DNA from: Paraburkholderia fungorum
Lineage (GTDB): Bacteria; Pseudomonadota; Gammaproteobacteria; Burkholderiales; Burkholderiaceae
DNA: 64,000 nucleotides
Direction of reading: 5' to 3'
NCBI RefSeq assembly: GCF_900099835.1
Contig: NZ_FNKP01000001.1
Span: forward strand, 62,001 to 126,000
Shown: in pieces, positions 1-10,685 of the stretch
Numbering within the stretch: the first letter of the stretch is position 1
Layout: each line of letters begins with the position of its first letter
Program-made: the position numbers and the translations under genes
Notes under the pieces: model-generated
Database searches by the model: none
Seen by the model: only the letters and a program-made list of their open reading frames with translations
What the model was told of the DNA's origin: nothing

Positions 1-78
1 CTCGACGAGCTCAAAGTCGGCGACAGCGTGCGGGCGGAGTTCGTGTCGGCGGTCGCCGTGGAACTCGTGAGGGACTGA
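1..78 (+). CDS. C-terminal end of an unidentified protein (partial)
   Basis: The first 25 codons of the window are open in frame 1 and end at TGA (76-78). The tail contains KVGD and AVAVEL, a beta-strand-like pattern seen at the ends of small periplasmic or OB-like hypothetical proteins. The start lies outside the window, so no function is assigned. It is the only gene visible upstream of the trpS leader and reads in the same direction. Confidence 0.5.
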   Translation, partial: LDELKVGDSVRAEFVSAVAVELVRD

Positions 79-137
79 CGTGCACGCGTTTCGCTGCGCA
101 AGCGGCCCGAATCCGCGCATTTAACGGTGCGGCGGCA

Positions 138-1368
<1,231 letters not shown>

Positions 1369-1402
1369 GCGCGTGATTTTGCGCTGAGGGGAGTTTGTTT
1401 TG

Positions 1403-1442
1403 CGCGCGATTCAAAACATTTGAATCGCGCGTTCTCTGCTTT
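1403..1442 (+). terminator. Rho-independent terminator after trpS
   Basis: A perfect 13-bp inverted repeat (CGCGCGATTCAAA, 1403-1415, against 1419-1431) with a 3-base loop is followed by a T-rich stretch (TTCTCTGCTTTT). It lies between the convergent trpS and glmS genes. The T-rich side favours termination of trpS. Confidence 0.8.
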
Positions 1443-1508
1443 TCCAGGCTGGTGCCAGGACGACCGGCCCGTCGTCCGAATGAACGGAACGGCAGGCCGC
1501 GAAACCGC

Positions 1509-3326
1509 TTATTCCACCGTGACCGATTTCGCCAGATTCCGCGGCTTATCCACATCGGTTCCGCGCGCACACGCCGTGTGATACGCCAGCAACTGCAGCG
1601 GCACGACGTGCAGGATCGGCGACAGCAAGCCGTAGTGTTCCGGCATCCGGATCACATGCAGACCTTCGTCGTTGACGATCTTCGTATCCGCGTCGGCGAA
1701 AACATAAAGCTGACCGCCGCGTGCACGCACTTCCTGAATATTCGACTTCAGCTTTTCGAGCAGCGCGTCATTCGGCGCCACCGTCACCACCGGCATCGCT
1801 TCGGTCACGAGCGCGAGCGGCCCGTGCTTCAACTCGCCAGCCGGATAAGCCTCAGCGTGGATGTACGAAATTTCCTTGAGCTTCAGCGCGCCTTCGAGCG
1901 CGATCGGGTAATGCAACCCGCGGCCCAGGAACAGCGCGTGTTCCTTGCGCGAAAACTCTTCCGACCACGCGATGATCTGCGGCTCCAGCGCCAGCACGCT
2001 ATTCAGCGCAGCCGGCAAATGGCGCAACTGCTTCAGATAACTGGCTTCCTGTTCGTCGTTCAGATGACCGCGCAGTTTCGCCAAAGTGGCGGCCAGTACG
2101 AACAGCGCGACCAGTTGCGTGGTGAACGCCTTGGTCGACGCCACGCCGATCTCGCGGCCCGCGTGCGTGAGGAACGACAGTTCCGTCTGACGCACCATCG
2201 CGCTCGTGCCGACGTTGCAGACGGCCAGCGTGTGCTTGTGTCCGAGCGACTGCGCATGCTTGAGCGCGGCGAGCGTGTCGGCCGTTTCACCGGACTGCGA
2301 GATCACCACCACCAGCGACTTCGGATTCGGCACCGATTCGCGATAGCGATACTCGCTCGCGATTTCCACCTGGGTCGGGATCTTCGCGATCGATTCGAGC
2401 CAGTACTTCGCGGTCAGCCCCGAGTAATAGCTCGTGCCGCACGCGAGAATCAGCAGGCTGTCGATCTCGCCGAACACCTTCCCCGCGCTCTCGCCGAAGA
2501 TCGATGGATCGAATGAATCGGCTTGCGGGATCGTGTCGGTGATCGCGCGCGGCTGCTCGAAAATTTCCTTCTGCATGAAGTGGCGATACGGGCCGAGTTC
2601 GACCGCACCGCCGTATGCCGCAACCTGACGCACTTCACGTTGCGCATCGTTGCCGCCGCGATCGGCGATACGCACGCCGTCGAGCGACAGTTCGCAGACA
2701 TCGCCTTCCTCGAGGAAGATGAAGCGCTCGGTGCTGCCGGCAAGCGCCAGCGCGTCGGAGGCGAGGAAGTTCTCGCCGTTGCCGAGCCCGACCACCAGCG
2801 GCGAACCCTGCCGCGCGCCGACTACCGTGTGCGGCTGATTCTTATGCAGCACCGCAATCGCGTACGCGCCGTGTAATTGCGCGATGGCTTCGCGCACAGC
2901 GGCGAACAGATCACCCTTGTACACGCTGTGCACTAGGTGAGCGATAACCTCCGTGTCGGTCTGCGAGACGAAGGTATAGCCCTTGCCGCGCAGCATTTCA
3001 CGCAACGACTCGTAGTTCTCGATGATGCCGTTGTGTACCAACGCAAGCTCATCTTTCGAGAAAATCGGGTGGGCATTGTCGGTGACCGGCGCGCCGTGCG
3101 TGGCCCAGCGCGTATGCGCAATACCCGTGATGCCTTCGAGATGGCTCTCGCGCACCTGCTCGTCGAGATCGGCCACGCGCGCGACGCTGCGCGCCCGGCG
3201 CGGACCATTTTCGCCGAGCACGGCGACGCCGCACGAATCGTAGCCGCGATATTCGAGGCGTCGCAGTCCTTCGATCAGGACGGGAACGATATTACGTTGC
3301 GCAACTGCGCCGACAATGCCACACAT
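1509..3326 (-). CDS. glmS: Glutamine--fructose-6-phosphate aminotransferase (isomerizing)
   Basis: GlmS makes glucosamine-6-phosphate from fructose-6-P and glutamine, the first committed step to UDP-GlcNAc for peptidoglycan and LPS. The 605-aa length is normal. The protein begins MCGIVGA, so Cys is exposed as the N-terminal nucleophile of the glutaminase domain. Two SIS sugar-isomerase domains follow (SQSGETADT near 350), and the C-terminus [13 protein letters not shown] is canonical. The start has a good AAGGAAG ribosome-binding site. It lies 63 bases downstream of glmU on the same strand, so the two probably form one operon. No glmS ribozyme is visible in that short gap. Confidence 0.97.
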   Translation of the reverse strand: MCGIVGAVAQRNIVPVLIEGLRRLEYRGYDSCGVAVLGENGPRRARSVARVADLDEQVRESHLEGITGIAHTRWATHGAPVTDNAHPIFSKDELALVHNGIIENYESLREMLRGKGYTFVSQTDTEVIAHLVHSVYKGDLFAAVREAIAQLHGAYAIAVLHKNQPHTVVGARQGSPLVVGLGNGENFLASDALALAGSTERFIFLEEGDVCELSLDGVRIADRGGNDAQREVRQVAAYGGAVELGPYRHFMQKEIFEQPRAITDTIPQADSFDPSIFGESAGKVFGEIDSLLILACGTSYYSGLTAKYWLESIAKIPTQVEIASEYRYRESVPNPKSLVVVISQSGETADTLAALKHAQSLGHKHTLAVCNVGTSAMVRQTELSFLTHAGREIGVASTKAFTTQLVALFVLAATLAKLRGHLNDEQEASYLKQLRHLPAALNSVLALEPQIIAWSEEFSRKEHALFLGRGLHYPIALEGALKLKEISYIHAEAYPAGELKHGPLALVTEAMPVVTVAPNDALLEKLKSNIQEVRARGGQLYVFADADTKIVNDEGLHVIRMPEHYGLLSPILHVVPLQLLAYHTACARGTDVDKPRNLAKSVTVE

Positions 3327-3389
3327 GTCTTCTTCCTTTATTCAGTGCTGGATTTCAAGGAGCACGCCTTGCGGCGCGCGTCGCTGCCG

Positions 3390-4751
3390 TCAGCTCTTCT
3401 TCTTGACCGGGCGCACATAGCCCGTTTTACTGGTTTGCGTCTTGTCGTTCAGAACCAGCGTGCCGGCTTCGACGTCCTTCCAGACCGTCGTGCCCGCCGC
3501 GATCGACGCGCCGCGTTTCACGCGCACCGGCGCGACCAGCTGGGTGTCCGAGCCGACGAACACGTCGTCTTCGATCACCGTGCGGAATTTGTTCGCGCCG
3601 TCGTAGTTACAGGTGATGGTACCCGCGCCGATATTCACGCGCGCACCGATGTCCGCGTCGCCGATATAGGTGAGGTGGTTCGCTTTCGAGCCGTGGCCGA
3701 GCACCGCATTTTTCACTTCGACGAAGTTGCCGACGTGCGACTCGTCCTGCAGCGACGCGCCCGGACGCAAGCGCGCGTACGGCCCGAGCACCACGTTCGC
3801 GCCGACTTCGGCGCCTTCGATATGCGTGAACGCGTCGACTCGTGTGCCGGCGCCGATGCTCGCATTGCGGATCACGCAATTCGGTCCGATGGTGACGTTG
3901 TCGGCCAGCGTCACGCGGCCTTCGAACACGCAGTTCACGTCGATGGAAACGTCGCGGCCGCATTCGAGCGAGCCGCGTACGTCCAGACGCGCCGGGTCGG
4001 CCAATGTCACGCCCGCGATCAGCAAGGCGTCGGCGACGTTGTGCTGGTGAATGCGCTCCAGTTCGGCAAGCTGCTGCTTGCTGTTCACGCCGAGCGTTTC
4101 CCACTCTTCATCGGGCTGCGTGGTGACGATCTCAAGACCCGCTTCGATCGCCATCTCGACTGCGTCGGTCAGATAGAACTCGCCTTGCGCGTTGTCGTTT
4201 TTCAGCGACGCGAGCCAGCCCGCGAGCCGTTCGGTCGGCGCCACGATAATGCCGGTGTTGATCTCGGCGATCTGCAGTTGTTCCGCGTTCGCGTCTTTCT
4301 GCTCGACGATGCGCTGCACCTTGCCCTGCTGATCGCGCACGATGCGGCCGTAGCCGCTCGGGTCGTCCAGCGTGACGGTGAGCACGCCGTAGCCCCGCTG
4401 CCCCGCGCGGTCGGTCAGCGCCTGCAGCGTGCTGGCGCGCGTGAGCGGCACGTCGCCGTAAAGCACCAGCGTGGGTTCGGACGGATCGAGCAGCGGCAAT
4501 GCCTGCTGGACTGCGTGACCCGTGCCGAGTTGCTGTTCCTGCACGGCAAACTGGACGTCGGGCGCCGCAACGGCCTTGCGCACGGCTTCAGCGCCATGTC
4601 CGATCACGATGACAAGACGCGCGGGTTTGAGCGCGCGAGCCGTGTCGATAACGTGAGCGAGAAGCGGCTGGCCAGCCAGAGGATGGAGCACCTTGGGAAG
4701 CGCGGACCGCATACGCTTGCCGGTGCCTGCCGCCAAAATAACGATGTTCAT
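3390..4751 (-). CDS. glmU: Bifunctional GlcN-1-P acetyltransferase / GlcNAc-1-P uridylyltransferase
   Basis: GlmU catalyses the last two steps of UDP-GlcNAc synthesis. The N-terminal pyrophosphorylase domain carries [11 protein letters not shown] followed by PKVLHPLAG, the nucleotidyltransferase signature. From about residue 250 the protein is a left-handed beta-helix of hexapeptide repeats, with the acetyltransferase motifs [18 protein letters not shown] and NYDGANKF. The 453-aa length is typical. It is first in a likely glmU-glmS operon, so two steps of the same pathway share transcription. The hairpins at 4813-4880 separate it from the upstream ttcA. Confidence 0.97.
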   Translation of the reverse strand: MNIVILAAGTGKRMRSALPKVLHPLAGQPLLAHVIDTARALKPARLVIVIGHGAEAVRKAVAAPDVQFAVQEQQLGTGHAVQQALPLLDPSEPTLVLYGDVPLTRASTLQALTDRAGQRGYGVLTVTLDDPSGYGRIVRDQQGKVQRIVEQKDANAEQLQIAEINTGIIVAPTERLAGWLASLKNDNAQGEFYLTDAVEMAIEAGLEIVTTQPDEEWETLGVNSKQQLAELERIHQHNVADALLIAGVTLADPARLDVRGSLECGRDVSIDVNCVFEGRVTLADNVTIGPNCVIRNASIGAGTRVDAFTHIEGAEVGANVVLGPYARLRPGASLQDESHVGNFVEVKNAVLGHGSKANHLTYIGDADIGARVNIGAGTITCNYDGANKFRTVIEDDVFVGSDTQLVAPVRVKRGASIAAGTTVWKDVEAGTLVLNDKTQTSKTGYVRPVKKKS

Positions 4752-4812
4752 GGCGTTGGCAATGGGACGAGTTTTGAGCCGTGGATTCTATCACGCAGCC
4801 TATAACGACAAA

Positions 4813-4880
4813 GGCCGCTAGTGCGGCCCCAAGTCATGCTGAAATGTGCGGAAACGCCCATTTTTCAGGGCGTTTTCCGC
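4813..4880 (-). terminator. Two hairpins between ttcA and glmU
   Basis: Immediately after the ttcA stop, reading leftward, GCGGAAAACGCCC (4868-4880) pairs with GGGCGTTTCCGC (4848-4859), with one bulge. A second hairpin has arms 4813-4818 and 4823-4828 (GGCCGC/GCGGCC, 4-base loop) and is followed on the minus strand by TTTGTC. Together they probably terminate ttcA transcripts. The glmU promoter should lie in or near 4752-4812. Confidence 0.6.
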
Positions 4881-4885
4881 TTTCG

Positions 4886-5872
4886 TCAAAGATCGTCGAA
4901 CTGCACGATCGAGATCGTTTTCGACGCGGTGAGCGGCGCACCTTCACCGCTGTCCGACGAACACGGATCTTCGTCGAATGCAATGTCGCCCTGCGGATCG
5001 GCTTCGCCGGTCGCGCGCAGATTGGCGAACGGATACAGCTTGTGATCCATCAAATGCGACGGCACGACGTTCGACAATGCATTGAACATATTCTCGATGC
5101 GGCCCGGGAAACGCTTTTCCCAGTCGCGCACTAGCGCCTTCATTTCCGCGCGTTTCAGGTTCGGTTGGCTACCGCACAGATTGCACGGAATAATCGGGAA
5201 TTCGCGCAGTTCCGCGTACTTTTCCAGATCGGTTTCCTTCACGTAGGCGAGCGGACGGATCACGATGTTCTTGCCGTCGTCCGATTGCAGCTTGGGCGGC
5301 ATGCCCTTCAGCTTGCCGCCGTAGAACATGTTCAGCAGCAGCGTTTGCAGAATGTCGTCGCGATGATGGCCGAGCGCGATCTTGGTCGCGCCGAGTTCGC
5401 CCGCCACGCGGTACAGAATGCCGCGACGCAGCCGCGAGCACAGCGAGCAGGTGGTTTTGCCCTCAGGCACCAGCCGCTTGACGATGCTGTACGTGTCCTG
5501 ATTCTCGATGTGAAACGGAATGTCGAGTTGCTTCAGGTATTCAGGCAGCACGTGTTCGGGGAAGCCGGGCTGCTTCTGGTCGAGATTCACCGCGACGATG
5601 TCGAAGTTGATCGGCGCGCGCTCGCGCAACCGCATCAGGATTTCGAGCATCGCGTAGCTGTCTTTGCCGCCCGACAGGCAGACCATCACCTTGTCGCCGT
5701 CCTCGATCATGTTGAAATCGACGATCGCCTCGCCGACCTGGCGCGCGAGTCGCTTGAACAGCTTGTTGTTCTCGTACGCTTCTTTCTGCTCGCGACGCGT
5801 GAGCGGTGCCTTGACCCTGGCTGCGGGCGCGGCGGCAGTTGCGCCGTCGTTCAGGATGTCTGGAGCGTTCAT
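4886..5872 (-). CDS. ttcA: tRNA 2-thiocytidine(32) synthetase
   Basis: TtcA is a PP-loop ATPase that thiolates cytidine-32 of certain tRNAs using an iron-sulfur cluster. The PP-loop SGGKDS is at residues 67-72. The cysteine pairs CSLC (142-145) and CNLC (230-233) match the cluster-binding and catalytic positions of the family. The 328 aa include a roughly 20-residue Ala-rich N-terminal extension before the conserved [14 protein letters not shown] start, and an acidic C-terminal tail. It begins 3 bases after the folB stop, so folB-ttcA are probably cotranscribed. Confidence 0.96.
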   Translation of the reverse strand: MNAPDILNDGATAAAPAARVKAPLTRREQKEAYENNKLFKRLARQVGEAIVDFNMIEDGDKVMVCLSGGKDSYAMLEILMRLRERAPINFDIVAVNLDQKQPGFPEHVLPEYLKQLDIPFHIENQDTYSIVKRLVPEGKTTCSLCSRLRRGILYRVAGELGATKIALGHHRDDILQTLLLNMFYGGKLKGMPPKLQSDDGKNIVIRPLAYVKETDLEKYAELREFPIIPCNLCGSQPNLKRAEMKALVRDWEKRFPGRIENMFNALSNVVPSHLMDHKLYPFANLRATGEADPQGDIAFDEDPCSSDSGEGAPLTASKTISIVQFDDL

Positions 5873-5875
5873 GGC

Positions 5876-6286
5876 TCAGTCCTCTTTGATACGGAAGACT
5901 TCGACGCCCACAGCGTCGCAGTCCGGGTACACGTCCGGCTTCTCAGTCGACACGCGCGCCGCCCGCACTTGCGGATGTTCGAGCATGGTCTTCACGAGGT
6001 CGTCGCACAGCGTTTCCTGCAGGTGAATATGACCCTGCTCGACGCGGCGCGAAATGGTGGAGCGCATGAAGTCGTAATCGACGACTTCGTTGAGTTTGTC
6101 CTGAACCGGCGTGGACAGCGCGAGCGGCACGAACAGTTCGACGTTGATCACGACGCGCTGTTCGCCGCGCTTTTCGAAATCGTGCACGCCGATGTTGATA
6201 TGCACTTCGTAATTGCGCAGAAAAAGGCGGCGGCAATCGGCGAGCCGGGGATGCGAAAGAGCGGCAAACATGTTCGTTCCAGTCAA
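5876..6286 (-). CDS. folB: Dihydroneopterin aldolase
   Basis: FolB converts dihydroneopterin to hydroxymethyl-dihydropterin in folate synthesis. The pattern IGVHDFEKRGEQRVVIN is typical of the FolB/FolX fold, and the 136-aa length is near normal with a slightly long N-terminus. An internal ATG (6271, MFAALSH) is a possible alternative start. It sits between a FolM-like reductase upstream and ttcA downstream, all on one strand. Neighbourhood with the SDR supports a pterin role for both. FolX (dihydromonapterin epimerase-like) cannot be excluded by eye. Confidence 0.92.
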   Translation of the reverse strand: MTGTNMFAALSHPRLADCRRLFLRNYEVHINIGVHDFEKRGEQRVVINVELFVPLALSTPVQDKLNEVVDYDFMRSTISRRVEQGHIHLQETLCDDLVKTMLEHPQVRAARVSTEKPDVYPDCDAVGVEVFRIKED

Positions 6287-6370
6287 AAAAGCGTGCGGGG
6301 CACGCAGGGGGCGCTTGGGTGGCGCGGCATTTTTCTGTCTGCCATGTGGACAGCAGAACCGCCGCGCGCG

Positions 6371-7210
6371 TCAGGCGCCCGTCAAAAACATAACGTCGCG
6401 CGGCATGGGCAGCAGATGCTGCCCGCCGTCGACCACCAGCGTCGTACCGGTGACGCCCGCTGCATCGGCGAGATACAGCGCGGCGGCGACAATATCTTCG
6501 GGTCGCGACGCGCGGCCCAAAGGCGTAATACGGTGAGCGGCTTCAAAACCATCTTGCGTCTGGTCGCCGGATTGCAGCGTTAGACCGGGCGCAAGCCCGA
6601 CTACGCGCACCTTCGGCGCCAACGCCTGGGCCAGCGCGACCGTGGCTGTCTGCAACGCCGCTTTCGACAGCGTGTACGACAGATAGTCCGGATTCATGTT
6701 GTACAGCTTCTGATCCAGCACGTTGATCACGACGCCGCGCAGGCTTTCGTCGGTGTGCGCCGCCTCGGGCGTCGCCTCGTACAGCATGCGCGCCAGCACC
6801 AGCGGCGCGCCGAGATTCATCGCGGTCAGCTTCAGCAGCAGCTCGTAGCCGACGTTCTGCGCCGTGTCCTCTTCGAAGCGCGACGCATTGTTGACGATAC
6901 ACGCCGGCCGGCCGAGCGCCGCGATGCAGTCCGGCAAAAGCCGTTCAACCTGCGATTCGTCGCCTAATTCAGCCTGCAAGGCCACCGCGCGGCGGCCCAG
7001 AGCGGTGATTTGCGCGACCGTTTCGTCGGCTTCCTCGCGGGACGCGCCGTAGTGAACCGCCACGTCCCAGCCGCGCGCGGCAAATCCGAGCGCGAGCGCA
7101 CGCCCGATGCGGCGGGCGGCGCCGGTTATCAGCACGATACGCGGCGTTTCGCGAGTTTCCTGCGAGCGGGCGGCGGCGGTGTCCACGGGGGTATCCGAAG
7201 AGGCGGTCAT
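6371..7210 (-). CDS. Short-chain dehydrogenase, pteridine reductase/FolM-like
   Basis: This is an SDR-family NAD(P)-dependent oxidoreductase (279 aa). The cofactor motif is TGAARRIG near residues 30-37; Arg in place of the usual Gly-rich run is a trait of pteridine reductases (PTR1/FolM). NNAS and the YxxxK pair (YLSYTLSKAAL) are present, and the C-terminus carries the VVDGG motif. Next to folB, it may reduce dihydropterin or dihydromonapterin; the substrate is inferred. The first about 25 residues are polar and not conserved. The start codon is only 13 bases from the divergent methyltransferase start, so each promoter must lie in the other gene. Confidence 0.82.
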   Translation of the reverse strand: MTASSDTPVDTAAARSQETRETPRIVLITGAARRIGRALALGFAARGWDVAVHYGASREEADETVAQITALGRRAVALQAELGDESQVERLLPDCIAALGRPACIVNNASRFEEDTAQNVGYELLLKLTAMNLGAPLVLARMLYEATPEAAHTDESLRGVVINVLDQKLYNMNPDYLSYTLSKAALQTATVALAQALAPKVRVVGLAPGLTLQSGDQTQDGFEAAHRITPLGRASRPEDIVAAALYLADAAGVTGTTLVVDGGQHLLPMPRDVMFLTGA

Positions 7211-7223
7211 TTACAATACGGGG

Positions 7224-8420
7224 ATGAATCCGAAAGCTCACCAACCCGATAGTTTACCTGCTCCCGGCCCGAGCGCGCTCGCGCAGTCCGAAGCGCTGGT
7301 CTCGCAGATCCGCTCGGAGCTCGAAAATGCGGGCGGCTGGCTGCCGTTCGACCGCTATATGGAGCGCGCGCTTTACGCGCCGGGACTCGGCTATTACAGC
7401 GGTGGCTCGCGCAAATTCGGCCTGCGTGGCGACGACGGCAGCGACTTCGTGACCGCGCCGGAATTGTCGCCGCTATTCGCCGCGACGCTTGCGCGCCCGC
7501 TGGCCGAGGCTTTGCAGGCAAGCGGCACGCGCGACGTGATGGAATTCGGCGCGGGCACAGGCAAACTGGCCGCTGGCCTGCTGAATACGCTCGACGGGTT
7601 GGGCGCGGAGTTCGACAGCTATTCGATCGTGGATCTGTCCGGCGAATTGCGCGAGCGTCAACGCGAGACGATCGCGGCGGTCGCGCCTGCTTTGCTGGCA
7701 AAAGTCCGCTGGCTGGACGCATTGCCGGAGCGGTTCGAGGGCGTGGTGATCGGCAACGAGGTGCTGGACGCGATGCCGGTGCGGCTTTTCGCGTTCACGA
7801 GCGGCGAGTGGCACGAGCGCGGCGTGGTATGGCGCGACGACGCTTTCGCGTTCGACGACCGTCCGGTTTCCGGCACGTCTACCGACCTCGCGTTGCTGTC
7901 GGAAATCGACACGAGCGCGGGCGATGACTACGTCGCCGAAACGCACGAAGCGGCGAGCGCGTTCACGCGCACCGTCTGCACGATGCTCACGCGCGGCGCG
8001 GTGTTTCTGATCGACTACGGTTTTCCGCGTCACGAGTATTACCACGCGCAACGCGCGCAGGGCACGCTGATGTGCCACTACCGGCATCGCGCGCACGGCG
8101 ATCCGTTCCTTTATCCGGGCTTGCAGGACATCACTGCGCACGTCGAATTCACCGGAATCGCCGAAGCGGGCGTCGAAACGGGCGCGGATTTGCTGGGTTT
8201 CACGTCGCAAGCGCGGTTTTTGCTGAACGCGGGAATTACTGAAGCGCTGTCGGAAATCGATCCCGCCGATACCGCGCGGTTTCTGCCGGCGGCGAATGCG
8301 GTGCAGAAGTTGTTGTCGGAAGCGGAGATGGGCGAACTGTTCAAGGTGATCGCCTTCTCGCGCGGACTCGACGACACGCTGCAAGCCTTTTCCAGCGGCG
8401 ACCGTTCGCATACGCTGTGA
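7224..8420 (+). CDS. SAM-dependent methyltransferase, MidA/NDUFAF7 (DUF185) family
   Basis: The protein (398 aa) belongs to the MidA/NDUFAF7 family; the mitochondrial member methylates an arginine of a complex I subunit. The motifs are FDRYMERALYAPGLGYYSGG near the N-terminus, the SAM site EFGAGTGKLA (around residue 110), GNEVLDAMPV and the IDYGFPRHEYY block. The frame is open upstream to 7107, but ATG 7224 follows a GGGG stretch and clears the divergent SDR. The bacterial substrate is unknown. The complex I link is only suggestive here, although an NDUFA9-like gene lies 2 kb away. Confidence 0.88.
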   Translation: MNPKAHQPDSLPAPGPSALAQSEALVSQIRSELENAGGWLPFDRYMERALYAPGLGYYSGGSRKFGLRGDDGSDFVTAPELSPLFAATLARPLAEALQASGTRDVMEFGAGTGKLAAGLLNTLDGLGAEFDSYSIVDLSGELRERQRETIAAVAPALLAKVRWLDALPERFEGVVIGNEVLDAMPVRLFAFTSGEWHERGVVWRDDAFAFDDRPVSGTSTDLALLSEIDTSAGDDYVAETHEAASAFTRTVCTMLTRGAVFLIDYGFPRHEYYHAQRAQGTLMCHYRHRAHGDPFLYPGLQDITAHVEFTGIAEAGVETGADLLGFTSQARFLLNAGITEALSEIDPADTARFLPAANAVQKLLSEAEMGELFKVIAFSRGLDDTLQAFSSGDRSHTL

Positions 8421-8451
8421 TTTCCGGCCTACTTCGTCTCAGGAACGCACG

Positions 8452-8646
8452 ATGATCCGCTGGCTATTGACTACGTTTATTGCGGTGGCGGTGCTGTCGT
8501 CCTGCTGGCCGTGGCTGCGGAAAATCGGCATTGGCCGGATGCCCGGCGACGTGACCTTGCGCATGTTCGGCCGCGAGTATCCGTTTCCTTTTATGTCGAC
8601 GCTGGTGTTGTCGATGCTGTTGTCGCTCGTGGCGCGGATGTTGTAG
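8452..8646 (+). CDS. Small membrane protein, DUF2905 family
   Basis: This 64-aa protein has two hydrophobic segments (about residues 3-20 and 47-63) around a conserved polar middle, RMPGDVTLRMFGREYPFPF. That arrangement matches the DUF2905 family of small inner-membrane proteins. The function is unknown. It lies 31 bases after the MidA-like gene and is probably cotranscribed with it. Confidence 0.85.
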   Translation: MIRWLLTTFIAVAVLSSCWPWLRKIGIGRMPGDVTLRMFGREYPFPFMSTLVLSMLLSLVARML

Positions 8647-8675
8647 GTTTTCGCCTGCCTCGGCGATTGCCCTCT

Positions 8676-8726
8676 GCGTTCGATCACAGCCGGCCGCAAC
8701 CGCAACGGCCTGTTGTGATCGAAGCG
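8676..8726. terminator. Convergent terminator-like inverted repeat
   Basis: TTCGATCACA (8679-8688) pairs perfectly with TGTGATCGAA (8714-8723). The 25-base loop can fold further through GGCC elements. It lies between the convergent DUF2905 and cca genes, with an A-rich run to the right (GCGCAAAAGACAAA). That would give a U-rich tail to leftward transcripts entering the hairpin rather than leaving it, so termination is plausible but not canonical. Confidence 0.5.
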
Positions 8727-8742
8727 CAAAAGACAAAGCGCA

Positions 8743-9975
8743 CTACCCCAGCGCCGCCTCCACCGCACGAACCCGCTCCTGATGCACCGCGTCCTTGATC
8801 CCGGCGGGCGCATCGGCGAGACGTTTGGCCACTGCACCGGCATCCACACCCCGCGCAGCGACCAGCGCCACGCGTAAGCGCTCGGCCTGTGGATAATCCC
8901 GCGTCTCAAAACCGAGCCGCCCGCGCGCATCCGCCTCGCAAGCCTGCAACGCCTCGGCGAAGCGCGCCGGTTTGCGGATTGCGTCGCCGCGTTCCAGCAG
9001 CCTGACCAGCGCAGCCGCCCCCATTTCCATCACGCGATGAATGTTGCCGTGCTCGCGCGCCACCAGCAGCGCCAGATCGCGGCAGTCGTTCGGCACGCGC
9101 AGGCGCTCGCAAAGCGGTTTCAGCAGATCGACGCTGCGCCCTTCGTGGCCGATATGTCTGGGCAGCACGTCGTCGGGCGTGGTCGCTTTGCCGAGGTCGT
9201 GCGTCAGCGCCGCGAACCGCACCGGCAGCGCGTAGCCCTGCTGCGCGGCATGATCGACCACCATCATCACGTGGACGCCCGTATCCACCTCCGGGTGATA
9301 GTCGGCCCGCTGCGGCACGCCATAGAGCGCGTCGATTTCCGGCAGAATCCGCGCCAACGCGCCGCATTCACGCAGTACCTCAAACATCCGCGAAGGCTTT
9401 TTCTCCATCAGGCCGCGCGACACTTCCTGCCACACGCGTTCGGCCACCAGCGCGTCCACCTCGCCGTCGGCGACCATCCTGCGCATCAGCGCCTGCGTTT
9501 CCGGCGCGACGTTGAAGTCGACAAAGCGGGCCGCAAAGCGCGCAATCCGCAGAATCCGCACGGGATCTTCGAGAAACGCATCGCTGACATGGCGGAAGAG
9601 CCGTGCCTGCAAGTCGCCTTGTCCGTTGAACGGGTCGATCACCGGACCGGTCAGTTCACCGTCCGGGCGAACTTCGCGCGCCATCGCGTTGACCGTCAGG
9701 TCGCGGCGCGCGAGGTCCTCTTCGAGTGTGACGTCCGGGGCATAGAAAAACTGGAAGCCGTGATAACCCGCCGCCGTCTTGCGCTCTGTGCGAGCGAGCG
9801 CGTATTCCTCATGCGTCTGCGGATGCAGAAACACGGGGAAATCCTTGCCCACCGGCCGATAGCCCTGCGCCACCATCTGCTCGGGCGTCGCGCCGACCAC
9901 CACGTAATCGCGATCCAGCGCCGGCACGCCCAGCAATTCGTCGCGGATCGCACCGCCTACCGCGTAGATTTTCAT
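8743..9975 (-). CDS. cca: CCA-adding tRNA nucleotidyltransferase
   Basis: This enzyme adds or repairs the 3' CCA of tRNAs (410 aa). The N-terminus MKIYAVGGAIRDELLG and the LDRDYVVVG motif with its DxD are class II nucleotidyltransferase signatures. RRDLTVNAMA and the neck region follow. An HD-type domain (LTHDLGKA near residue 250) suggests the multifunctional form with phosphatase/phosphodiesterase activity, as in E. coli Cca. The frame extends 19 codons upstream, but ATG 9975 gives the conserved start and overlaps the gst stop as ATGA (9972-9975), pointing to translational coupling. Confidence 0.96.
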   Translation of the reverse strand: MKIYAVGGAIRDELLGVPALDRDYVVVGATPEQMVAQGYRPVGKDFPVFLHPQTHEEYALARTERKTAAGYHGFQFFYAPDVTLEEDLARRDLTVNAMAREVRPDGELTGPVIDPFNGQGDLQARLFRHVSDAFLEDPVRILRIARFAARFVDFNVAPETQALMRRMVADGEVDALVAERVWQEVSRGLMEKKPSRMFEVLRECGALARILPEIDALYGVPQRADYHPEVDTGVHVMMVVDHAAQQGYALPVRFAALTHDLGKATTPDDVLPRHIGHEGRSVDLLKPLCERLRVPNDCRDLALLVAREHGNIHRVMEMGAAALVRLLERGDAIRKPARFAEALQACEADARGRLGFETRDYPQAERLRVALVAARGVDAGAVAKRLADAPAGIKDAVHQERVRAVEAALG

Positions 9976-10625
9976 GGGCATACGTCTTGGTACGGAATCG
10001 CGTGGGTTTCGCGACGCGACGCGTCGATCCATTCGCGGACAGCGGGCACCGCGTTGATCCGCTCGACATAAGCCGAGGCGGTGTCGGACAACGCCGGCTG
10101 CCAGGTGTTGAAGCGCATCACGACCGGCGCGTACATCGCGTCGGCAATACCGAACTCACCGAACAGGAACGGCCCGCCATACGTATCGAGGCAGTCGCGC
10201 CAGATCGCCTCGATTCGCGCGATATCGGCGAGCGCCTCGGGCGTCGCGTTCCTGCCTGGAAACGATGCGCGGATATTCATCCACATATTCGAGCGCAATG
10301 CGCCGAAGCCCGAGTGCATTTCGGCGCTGACGCTGCGGGCGCGCGCACGCGCCAGCGGGTCGCGCGGCCACAGCGCGTGCTGCGGAAAGCGCTCGGCCAG
10401 CGTCTCGGCAATCGCGAGCGAATCCCACACGGCCGCTCCGGTTTCGTCGATCAGACACGGCACCTTGCCCGGACCTTGAGGCGCGTGCGCGAGCACCGCC
10501 GTAGTCGTGTCGGCCTGGTACAGATGGATCAGCACTTCTTCGAACGAAATATCGAAATGCTTCAGCAGCAGCCATGGGCGCATCGACCATGACGAATAAT
10601 TCTTGTCACCAATAATCAGCTTCAT
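9972..10625 (-). CDS. Glutathione S-transferase family protein
   Basis: This is a 217-aa GST. The N-terminal thioredoxin-like domain starts KLIIGDKNYSSWSMRPWLLLK, with the serine-rich catalytic region of zeta/omega-like bacterial GSTs. The GKVPCLID cis-Pro motif and the DSLAIAETLAERFP glutathione-binding segment follow. The all-alpha C-terminal domain contains FGIADAMYAP, the conserved N-capping box region. The substrate is unknown. It is translationally coupled to cca downstream. Confidence 0.9.
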   Translation of the reverse strand: MKLIIGDKNYSSWSMRPWLLLKHFDISFEEVLIHLYQADTTTAVLAHAPQGPGKVPCLIDETGAAVWDSLAIAETLAERFPQHALWPRDPLARARARSVSAEMHSGFGALRSNMWMNIRASFPGRNATPEALADIARIEAIWRDCLDTYGGPFLFGEFGIADAMYAPVVMRFNTWQPALSDTASAYVERINAVPAVREWIDASRRETHAIPYQDVCP

Positions 10626-10685
10626 GCTTCGTCTACTTGGTTTAACCGCAGATTCAAGCGGGTTTGAACAGAAAAAGAAATTGCT

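Noticed and set aside
3327..3389. glmS ribozyme before glmS
   Set aside because: The 63-base gap is too short for the ribozyme, which is mainly found in Gram-positive bacteria, and no conserved core is seen.
2937..4805. 622-codon plus-strand frame opposite glmU and part of glmS
   Set aside because: Antisense shadow of conserved genes; no start signal and no family resemblance.
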